From an uncultured Oscillospiraceae bacterium (GTDB taxonomy: Bacteria; Bacillota; Clostridia; Oscillospirales; Oscillospiraceae), in assembly GCA_934667815.1 (NCBI GenBank), contig CAKUMO010000007.1, positions 1 to 64,000 of the forward strand: a stretch of 64,000 nt of DNA, given 5' to 3'. Numbering within the stretch: position 1 is the stretch's first letter; every line of letters starts with the position of its first letter. The position numbers and the translations under genes were made by a program. Below the pieces are notes generated by a model. It searched no databases and was not told where the DNA came from. It saw only the letters and a list, made by a program, of their open reading frames with translations. Positions 43,501 to 49,489 of the stretch are shown here, piece after piece.

Positions 43501-45294
43501 TATTTCCTTTTCCACCGTGACGGTACGCTCGGAATAGACCTTCTTGCCGTCAAGGCTGCAAAGCTGCACGGTGTAGCTGCCCTTGCCGTCGCAGTCTACC
43601 TTCAGAAGGAAGCTGCTCGCGCCCGGCCGCCAGTCGGTCTTGGCCAGATCCGTCCAGGTATCCGTCTCCTTCACATAGGACTGAAGGCTGAAATAGAGCT
43701 TCGTGCTTGCGGGCGAATAGCGCACGGTCAGCATGGTGGAGAAGTCCTTGTCCGTATTTGTCGTGGCCACGCGGACGGCAGCGGTATCGGAATAATACTT
43801 GCCGAAGTCCACCTGCGTGCTCACCGACCACGCGCCCTGAATGGACGCAGCCTTGTAATAGCAGAACTCCTGTCCCTTGGAATCGATGTAGAGCGCATCC
43901 TTGCCGTCCATGCGGTAATATTCGGAGTGCTTGCCGAGGAGCCACGCGTTCGTGCTCTGCGATGTGCCGCGCTTCAGCTCGGAAATGACAGGCACGTTCT
44001 TGTCCGTCAGGTCGGGCATGGCCTCGTCGGCCGTGGGGCTGTAAGTGAAGCGGCTGAAGCGCACCTGCGAGGCATAGACCATCACGCCGTAGTGGCGGAA
44101 CTTCTGCATGACGCTCGCGGGCATCTCGTCGGAGATCGTCACATAGACGGGCTTTTCCCCGTCATAGAGGAACACCGCCACGCGGTTGATCCCCGCATAT
44201 TTGACCAGCTTGACCGTCACGCTTCTGCCGCCGATGGCCTTCCAGCCGGCCGACGAGCCGATGGTCAGCCACTCGCCGTCTTCGCGGTCCTGCAAGCCGA
44301 GGTTAACGGAGTGATTCGTGTAATTTACGGTAAAGAGCGCGGCCTTCTCACCGTCGGTCTTGGCCTCCGGGCCAAAAACAAAGCGCCCGCAGACGGTATC
44401 GCCCTTATATGTTCTGCCGTATTCCAGATAGAAGCTCAGCGTCCATTCATCGCCCAGCGTATTGGCCGTGTTCCACGCGCTGGCTTCCTTTTCGCTGTCG
44501 ATATAGATTGCGGATTCGCCGTCGATCAGGTTGTGCAGCGCGCCCTCGCTGAGCACCCATTCGTCCGTGGGCACGCTCTCGCCCGGCTCCAGCTCCGGCT
44601 CGGCAAGCTCGGCATCGCTCGACTGGTTTCTCGCCGCGACCACGGAGAAGCCCATGAAAACCGCCTGCGCATGATACACGCCCACACCCGGACAGGAGAG
44701 CATGCGGAGCACCTCGTCGGCAAGCGTCTTGGTATTGGCCTCGAGAAGCGTCTGCCCGTTCTGGCTCAGCGTGACGGCGAGCTTATGGCTGCCGCTCTTG
44801 CGCACGGTCTTGACCTCGACCGGTGCGTCCTCGATGTCGATGGCGCCGTCGGATTCGAGGTAGTTCTTCCAGCCCTTGTTCGTCAGGCCGTCCACGGAGA
44901 GCCGCACACGCGTCAGGCTTTCATAGTTGACAGAAACAGCCAGACCGATGTTCTCGTTCGTGTCGCCAAAGACCAGACGCAGGCTGCTTCCGTTGTAGAA
45001 CTGCTCGGGCTGCATCTGCACCGAAACCGTCCAATCCTCATAAAGGCGGAAGAAGGTGTTCCACGCATTGGATTCGTCTGCCGCGCGAACATAAAGCGAC
45101 TCGTCGCCGGAATCCTCGCGGACGATGTCCCATTCGCGGGTCAGCTCCCAGTTGCCGTCGATCACCTGCGTCGTGTCGCCGGGCTGTAAGTCGTCCGCCG
45201 CAGCGACCCGCGCAGGCCACACGGCCACGAGTCCCACGGTCACGGCGATAAGCAGCACGATCACGACTGCCAAAACTATTCTTCGTTTTCCCAT
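40510..45294 (-). CDS. 1594-residue extracellular protein with eight jelly-roll-like repeats
   Basis: A giant exported protein with a N-terminal hydrophobic segment (residues 5-27) and possible cleavage near RVAAADD. The rest is eight tandem units of 175-200 residues, starting near 40, 245, 455, 660, 845, 1030, 1215 and 1405. Each unit has a tryptophan-containing opening, a F-x-x-S/K-T/A-DV strand, a GSLDSKGVCTARI-type strand, LFTVKFSENF and a closing G-x-x-x-KFSNI strand, the pattern of a LamG/jelly-roll beta sandwich. Units 4-7 are most alike. There is no C-terminal anchor or catalytic motif. First gene of the mannan operon, so a multivalent glycan-binding scaffold is the best guess. Pattern-wise it resembles the repeats of the SGNH protein at 23310. 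Confidence 0.82.
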   Translation of the reverse strand: MGKRRIVLAVVIVLLIAVTVGLVAVWPARVAAADDLQPGDTTQVIDGNWELTREWDIVREDSGDESLYVRAADESNAWNTFFRLYEDWTVSVQMQPEQFYNGSSLRLVFGDTNENIGLAVSVNYESLTRVRLSVDGLTNKGWKNYLESDGAIDIEDAPVEVKTVRKSGSHKLAVTLSQNGQTLLEANTKTLADEVLRMLSCPGVGVYHAQAVFMGFSVVAARNQSSDAELAEPELEPGESVPTDEWVLSEGALHNLIDGESAIYIDSEKEASAWNTANTLGDEWTLSFYLEYGRTYKGDTVCGRFVFGPEAKTDGEKAALFTVNYTNHSVNLGLQDREDGEWLTIGSSAGWKAIGGRSVTVKLVKYAGINRVAVFLYDGEKPVYVTISDEMPASVMQKFRHYGVMVYASQVRFSRFTYSPTADEAMPDLTDKNVPVISELKRGTSQSTNAWLLGKHSEYYRMDGKDALYIDSKGQEFCYYKAASIQGAWSVSTQVDFGKYYSDTAAVRVATTNTDKDFSTMLTVRYSPASTKLYFSLQSYVKETDTWTDLAKTDWRPGASSFLLKVDCDGKGSYTVQLCSLDGKKVYSERTVTVEKEILDRMQVVALGALSSEAMHSNITLNLTGPAVKLSGSSASEKIMYPIGWGTAASSDTWSGGEGITVNTEGAVIVSSGSSLYSRNLKTALTDGFTISTDVLYGSLDSKGVCTARIALMNDHNAAIGLFTVKFSKNFDVLVSAQYNENGKWVTCLSEKKWRKVPDNRLHITVSRAQGSNTYAISLIDSNGDGIYYNACTMPSSVRSKMVTYAVGVDNATVKFSNIRAKLTGEVIKPTIEDYGLLPIVRGKTAETGDWKLDSGAEYEDGGAIYIASETDASAYYEKLRLTDGFKISTDVHFGSLDSKGVCTARVILTDREQHKLALFTVKFSENFSVLVQGQYKNGDDWVSGLPTTQWAKAQDNRVHVTLERADGSSDVLLTVRDFGGNLLHQERCTIPAGVWQSVAGFALGVDQSTVQFSGITATATEPEEPDGLIPLEPGEAGQSDKWRLESGAVYETDGSVYLSSDAQSYAYEIATKLGGSFTVSTDVHFGALDSKGVSTVRLVLTNTDGGKLALFTLKFSENFSINAQGQSKNGDGWTTVLETTPWLKVQDNRLHLALECKDGAGTLTARDYSGRVILQQSFTLAQELAQKVTGFALGVDTTAARFSAIHVTTTGSEPQTMVPITVTGSEISSSEWSSASGAAFYSDGSVILTAPDSDPAIWRIDTELKSGFALSTDLCFGTLDEKGVSTARLLLGDKSRNKLVLVTLKFSENFKVMATAQYRQNGTWTTLLSDTGWKNSTNNCVTVKLARAAGSNALTLTVTGSAGETVLTASAEAPTEILDQAACFGLGAYHTTAKFSGIACKTEDGAAAGEEPVEAGTPAETDVWTTGSGIVYDTDGALTISGSGDTYSYNTVRLEYGAFTIKADVLFGTRAASNDVGTARIALVDENRKYVGLVTLKYDDKQKIHAKVETKNASGWTTVLTCDWQKLGTNHAVVTVSRTESGWTLDICKTDGTRVSGGTTTALPADILSSVKGFGLGSYASKVKFTNITWTAE

Positions 45295-45339
45295 AATTGA
45301 CCTCCAGAATCGGCTGAAAAAGCGTCCGTTTACCCTTAA

Positions 45340-45368
45340 ATTTTATACCCCTCTGATTTTATTGTCAA
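45340..45368 (-). promoter_or_regulatory. Promoter of the mannan operon
   Basis: TTGACA (45363-45368), 17-nt spacer and TAAAAT (45340-45345) on the minus strand, 46 nt upstream of the repeat protein gene. Confidence 0.8.
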
Positions 45369-45451
45369 TCCGCTAAACAATCATCCGGGGAGATTCTCCC
45401 TTTTATTGCAAAGGCTCACGCCGTTTTTGGCGGTTTTATACATAATCTTTT

Positions 45452-45473
45452 CAAATTTGTTATAACAAATTTG
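45452..45473. promoter_or_regulatory. Perfect 22-bp palindrome, candidate operator
   Basis: A perfect palindrome with core ATTTGTTATAACAAAT plus three further matched bases on each side. It lies 84 bp upstream of the mannan operon -35 box. The half-sites resemble both AraR (GntR-LacI chimera) and XylR (ROK) operators, and genes for both regulator types are in this locus. Confidence 0.7.
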
Positions 45474-45502
45474 AGCCGGACAGTTTTCGCTGTCCGGCTC
45501 AA
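45471..45502. terminator. Terminator of the PHP gene
   Basis: A 13-bp perfect stem (TTGAGCCGGACAG and its complement) with a TTTTCG loop lies 20 nt past the PHP stop codon. The flanking minus-strand sequence is AT-rich but not a clean U-run. Confidence 0.75.
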
Positions 45503-45521
45503 TGCTTTCTCAATCATTCAA

Positions 45522-46334
45522 TTATGCGTTACGTTTCCTCGGAATGAATTTCTGCTCCTCGCGCAGCTCCAGAAGCTCTGCGATTCGCGCAAAGTTTTTC
45601 TTTGCGGCAAGCAGGCGGTCAACATGATGCGCGTCGCTGCCGAAGTAGAATTTGCAGCCGCAGTCCGCCGCAACGCGGTAGGGACGCAGCACCGCGTCCA
45701 GCTCCTCCGGCGCGTAGGAAAACACATTGAAGTTCAGCTCGACGCCCGCGCCGCACTTGGCCGTCTCGGAAAAGAGTGCGGTAAACTCCGCGTCCGGGAT
45801 ACGCGCAAGGACGTTCAGGTGCGCCTTGGGCGATGCAGGGTCGATCTTGTCTGCCGTCAGATGCGCAAAGCCCACACGCGCGAAGGGCAGCTTCATCCGA
45901 AGCGCGGCCTCAAAGCGTCGGACATAGACCACCGCGCGGCGCGCGGGCGTATCGTCCGATTCGTCTATTGTGAAGCCCGTCAGATGCAGGTGCGTCGTCG
46001 GAAGCGCGATAAAGTCAAACAGCTCCATTCTCTCCTGCGACAGGCCGAGCGTCAGGTGCTTATCCATGTCCGTCTCGCAGCCGAACAGGAAATCGATTCC
46101 TTCGGCCTTGGGGAGCGGCAGCGCCGCGCAGATATGCGCAAAATTCTGCACGGCGTAGCTTTCGCACGCGCCCGGCACAAGCTCGTCCCAGAAGTGATTC
46201 GTCAGGCAGATGCGGCGAAAGCCGTTTTCCTGCGCATAACGCAGCAGACGCTGCTCCGTCTGCTCCGGGTCGTTGGAGCAGGTGGAGATGCGCGAGTGCA
46301 GATGCAAATCGTGGTCAATTTGGTAAGTTGTCAT
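45522..46334 (-). CDS. PHP domain phosphoesterase
   Basis: A 270-residue PHP (polymerase and histidinol phosphatase) domain protein. The metal-site motifs are DLHLHSRIS (residues 8-16), LTNHFWD, GCETDMD, TTHLHLTG and the C-terminal FGSDAHH. These predict a trinuclear metal phosphoesterase in the cytosol. It lies 16 bp downstream of the ROK regulator gene and is probably co-transcribed. Nothing links it to histidine synthesis, so a sugar-phosphate substrate in the mannose pathway is more likely than histidinol phosphate, by inference from context. Confidence 0.85.
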   Translation of the reverse strand: MTTYQIDHDLHLHSRISTCSNDPEQTEQRLLRYAQENGFRRICLTNHFWDELVPGACESYAVQNFAHICAALPLPKAEGIDFLFGCETDMDKHLTLGLSQERMELFDFIALPTTHLHLTGFTIDESDDTPARRAVVYVRRFEAALRMKLPFARVGFAHLTADKIDPASPKAHLNVLARIPDAEFTALFSETAKCGAGVELNFNVFSYAPEELDAVLRPYRVAADCGCKFYFGSDAHHVDRLLAAKKNFARIAELLELREEQKFIPRKRNA

Positions 46335-46350
46335 AGATTCTCCGTATTGA

Positions 46351-47463
46351 TTAAACTGTCAGTGCCCGCTCAAAGGCGATGTCCGCCGCCGCGAGGATCT
46401 TGATTCCCGGCGCACGCGAGGACGCAGCCACCTTGATGGGCATATCCTCATGGTGCAGGCTGCGGGCGTTGACGCGCTGCTCGATCAGGGGCGCAATTTT
46501 CTCCGTTCCGTAGAGCAGATCGCCCGAGAGCAGCACCGTGTCAATGCTCACGAGATTCGTCAGCGTGACGATGCCAGCACTGAGATAGTCCGCCTCACGC
46601 TGCAAAATTTCGGTATCGTTGGCATCGACCGCCTGTTTCCAGCTCGTGTAGGGCGTGTCCTTCAGAAGCTTGGGGATGGCGGCATATTCTTCCAGACAGC
46701 CGATGTTCCCGCAGGCGCAGCGTCGGCCGCGATAGTCGATGGACGTGTGGCCAAGCTCGCTGGTATAATATCCGCCGCCCTTTAAGACCTTGCCCTTGGA
46801 CACGACGCCCGAGCCGATGCCGCTGTCGACGATCATCAAAAGAAAATTCCTGCTGCCCAGACTCTCCGGACGGCCGATGTGATAGCGTGCCAAGCAGGTC
46901 GCGTCGTTTTCCAGATAGACCGGCAGGCCGGTGGCCTCGTGCAGCAGCGGAGCAATGTCCGTCCGGTGCCACAGGTCAAAGCGCGGCGGGTTCAGGATTC
47001 TTCCCTTCTCGCCGTCTAAAGGGCCGGGCGCGGAAACGCCGATGCCGCAGAGCTTTTCGCGCGGAACGCCGCCGATCAGACGTGCGACCGCCTCGGAAAG
47101 CGGCGCCATTTTATCCGGCGCGTCGGCCATGCGCAGGCGCTCCTGCCGGACGATCTTGCCGCACATATCCACAACGCCTGCCGTGCAGCCGTCTCGGTTG
47201 AGAAAAATACCGACCGCGTAGCCCGACGTGCCGCACAGCGCCAAGGGCGTGGGCATGCGCCCGCGCAGGCCCTCCATGGGCGTCAGCTCACGCACCGTGC
47301 CCTCTGCGAGCAGATCGGCGGCAATGAGCGACGTGCTCGCACGGGTCAGACCGGTCTGGCGCGCGATCTCCGCGCGGGACATCGGCTGCGTGCGCAGCAG
47401 ACGCAGAATGAGTTTCCGGTTGTATTCCTTGGTGTATTCGGCATTTCGGGCGACATTCGGCAT
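46351..47463 (-). CDS. ROK family transcriptional regulator
   Basis: A 370-residue repressor of the NagC/XylR group. The N-terminal winged helix (about residues 15-65; MSRAEIARQTGLTRASTSLI) is followed by the ROK sugar-kinase-like domain (VGIFLNRDGCTAGVVDMCG, GIGVSAPGPLDGEKG, LENDATCLARY, VDSGIGSGVV). The zinc motif CACGNIGCLEEYA lies near residue 251. It likely senses a sugar such as mannose or N-acetylated mannose derivatives. A TATAAT box (47559-47564) precedes it. It lies between manA and the PHP gene on the same strand and is a second candidate binder of the 22-bp palindrome. Confidence 0.9.
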   Translation of the reverse strand: MPNVARNAEYTKEYNRKLILRLLRTQPMSRAEIARQTGLTRASTSLIAADLLAEGTVRELTPMEGLRGRMPTPLALCGTSGYAVGIFLNRDGCTAGVVDMCGKIVRQERLRMADAPDKMAPLSEAVARLIGGVPREKLCGIGVSAPGPLDGEKGRILNPPRFDLWHRTDIAPLLHEATGLPVYLENDATCLARYHIGRPESLGSRNFLLMIVDSGIGSGVVSKGKVLKGGGYYTSELGHTSIDYRGRRCACGNIGCLEEYAAIPKLLKDTPYTSWKQAVDANDTEILQREADYLSAGIVTLTNLVSIDTVLLSGDLLYGTEKIAPLIEQRVNARSLHHEDMPIKVAASSRAPGIKILAAADIAFERALTV

Positions 47464-47577
47464 AGTGAGATCCCTCTTTGATGGTGAACTTTTAACAGGA
47501 CAACGTGCAATTTTGCAGGCAGCTTGTAAAATAATCCTAAAGAACTTTTTATAAGCTGATTATACTACACTTTTCCT

Positions 47578-48630
47578 TTATTTTCCACCCATGCAGCAGA
47601 CAATTTGCAGATTTTCTCCGTGAAGCGCATAGCCCTCTGCCGCCGCGGGCAGGAAAAAGTAGTCGCCGCGATGCAGCGTACGGCGGTAGCTCTCTCCCGT
47701 CACCTCGCCGCTGCCCTCGACGCAGATCCAGATGGAGGCCGGCGCGTCAAGCTGCGCCGTCCCGCCCGTCAGGCAGTAGCGCGTCATGGAGAAGCAGGGC
47801 GTGTCCTCCGGGCCGATCAGGCACTCCACGCGCAGTCCCGGCGCTTCGCGCAGCACGCGCGGGATCTTGCGGCTCTGCTCGACAACCTGCTGTCCATAGC
47901 GCGTAAAGTCAAAGCATTCGAGCGCGGTCTCGACAGGCAGACCGAGATACATCTCCTGCGCATTCAGATGATATTCGCCGCACCAGTATTCCGGCTGGAT
48001 GGTGAAATCCGTCGGCTCCTGCGCCTCGAGCAGCATGCAGCCCGCGCCGATGGCGTGGATAACACCTGCCGGCACAAAGAATACGTCGCCCGTTTTCACC
48101 GGGACGCGATTGACAAACTGCGTCATGGCCTCCGGATCCTTCTCGCTGGCCTCGACGGCGGCGCGGAACTCCTCGCGCGAAACGGCGCGGGAAAAGCCGA
48201 AATAAATGCAGGCGTCCGGCCGCGTCGCCAGAATCAGCCACGCCTCAGCCTTGCCATAGGGGCTGCCGAAGTGCTCGCGCGAATAGGCGCGCGTGGGGTG
48301 CACCTGCATGGGAAGGCGGATGGCACTGTCCAGAAATTTGACCAGCACGCCGATGTCCTGCCGCTGCCCGAGCAGCTCCTGCGGATACTCCTGCAAAAGC
48401 GCACTGAAGGGCACGCCGTCCTCAAGGCGCAGCGAAATGCCCTCCAGAGGATCGGTATGTCCGGGGTTGATCGCATGAACGCTCGAACAGATCCATTCCT
48501 CCGGCTCGTTGCCGTCCTCGGGCGCATCGCCCAGAAAATCTCCGAACAGCTTGCCGCCCTGATACACGCGGAACACGCGGTTGCGTCTGAAAAACAGCGG
48601 TGCTTGCCACACCGCACGGTCTTGCTGCAT
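47578..48630 (-). CDS. manA: Mannose-6-phosphate isomerase, class I
   Basis: A 350-residue cupin enzyme that interconverts mannose-6-phosphate and fructose-6-phosphate. The zinc site is visible in LPMQVHPTRAYSREHF (Gln, His), KAEAWLIL (Glu) and VPAGVIHAIG (His). Length matches the short class I form common in Firmicutes. The start at 48630 is chosen for ACGGAGGAG upstream. It provides the final step that feeds mannose from the GH38/GH76 system into glycolysis. It has its own promoter, back-to-back with the glycyl radical gene cluster. Confidence 0.94.
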   Translation of the reverse strand: MQQDRAVWQAPLFFRRNRVFRVYQGGKLFGDFLGDAPEDGNEPEEWICSSVHAINPGHTDPLEGISLRLEDGVPFSALLQEYPQELLGQRQDIGVLVKFLDSAIRLPMQVHPTRAYSREHFGSPYGKAEAWLILATRPDACIYFGFSRAVSREEFRAAVEASEKDPEAMTQFVNRVPVKTGDVFFVPAGVIHAIGAGCMLLEAQEPTDFTIQPEYWCGEYHLNAQEMYLGLPVETALECFDFTRYGQQVVEQSRKIPRVLREAPGLRVECLIGPEDTPCFSMTRYCLTGGTAQLDAPASIWICVEGSGEVTGESYRRTLHRGDYFFLPAAAEGYALHGENLQIVCCMGGK

Positions 48631-48664
48631 AATGATCTCCTCCGTTTTTATTATATGTGTCCCT

Positions 48665-48693
48665 ATCATACGCCCGAAAAATCATTTTGTCAA
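48665..48693 (-). promoter_or_regulatory. Promoter of manA
   Basis: TTGACA (48688-48693), 17-nt spacer, TATGAT (48665-48670) on the minus strand. The -35 region AGCGGATTGACAA equals that of the mannan operon promoter. Confidence 0.82.
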
Positions 48694-48698
48694 TCCGC

Positions 48699-48726
48699 TT
48701 GACAAAATATTTATTTCTGCTATAAT
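48699..48726 (+). promoter_or_regulatory. Promoter of the glycyl radical enzyme cluster
   Basis: TTGACA (48699-48704), 16-nt spacer, TATAAT (48721-48726). Its -35 lies five bases from the -35 of the divergent manA promoter. Confidence 0.87.
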
Positions 48727-48746
48727 GCGATTTGGAGGCGAGGAAT

Positions 48747-49475
48747 ATGGAACTCCGAATTTTTCAAAAGGGTTTTAACTACTCTCAGGATGGGCCGGGC
48801 AATCGGCTGGTCTATCATTTACAGGGCTGCAATCTGCGCTGCCCCTGGTGTGCAAATCCCGAGGGACTGAGCGTGGAGGGCGGCGAGCGCTACCCGGTCG
48901 AGGCGCTCGTACAGGAGGTGCTGCGCAGCCGCGCGATGTTTTTCGACGGCGGCGGCGTCACGCTCACGGGCGGTGAGGTCACGCTGCAATTTGACGCGCT
49001 CAAGGAGCTTCTGACGCGGCTGCACGCCGAGGGCGTGTCGGTCTGCATCGAGACCAACGGCTGCTCACCGCGCCTGCCGGAGCTGTTCGGCCTGCTGGAC
49101 ACGCTTATCATGGACGTCAAGCATTACGATCCGGAAATTCACCGCGCCGTCACGGGTGCCTCCTGCGCACAGACCTTTCAGAATATCCGCGCCGCACTCG
49201 AAGCCGGGCAGAAGCTCGCGCTGCGCATTCCGGTCATCGGCGGCTTCAACGCCTCTGCCGAGGATGCCGAGGGCTTTGCGCAACGGCTGACCGAGCTTGG
49301 CGTGCCGGGCCGCGCAACGGTCGAGCTTCTGGCCTACCACGAATACGGCAAAAGCAAATACGAGCAGCTCGGCCTCCCCTACCGGATGACCGAGCAGGCC
49401 CGCGTGAACAGAGAAATCCTGCAACGGCTCTCGCTGCGCTTACAGCAGGCCGGAATTCAAATGATCCATACATAA
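48747..49475 (+). CDS. Glycyl radical enzyme activase (radical SAM)
   Basis: A 242-residue radical SAM enzyme of the PflA/NrdG group. The cluster motif is GCNLRCPWC with Cys28, Cys32 and Cys35, followed by VTLTGGEVTLQ and METNG-like IETNGCS. No second ferredoxin-type Fe-S insert is present, so it is the short form. It would generate the glycyl radical of the enzyme encoded 14 bp downstream, using S-adenosylmethionine under anaerobic conditions. The start at 48747 is preferred because GGAGGCGAGG precedes it. It is the first gene of the operon. Confidence 0.93.
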   Translation: MELRIFQKGFNYSQDGPGNRLVYHLQGCNLRCPWCANPEGLSVEGGERYPVEALVQEVLRSRAMFFDGGGVTLTGGEVTLQFDALKELLTRLHAEGVSVCIETNGCSPRLPELFGLLDTLIMDVKHYDPEIHRAVTGASCAQTFQNIRAALEAGQKLALRIPVIGGFNASAEDAEGFAQRLTELGVPGRATVELLAYHEYGKSKYEQLGLPYRMTEQARVNREILQRLSLRLQQAGIQMIHT

Positions 49476-49489
49476 GGAGGGCATGATCC

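Noticed and set aside
40375..45189. Long rightward frames (667 and 727 codons) opposite the eight-repeat protein
   Set aside because: Shadow frames of a repetitive GC-rich gene. No ribosome-binding site and no recognisable domains.
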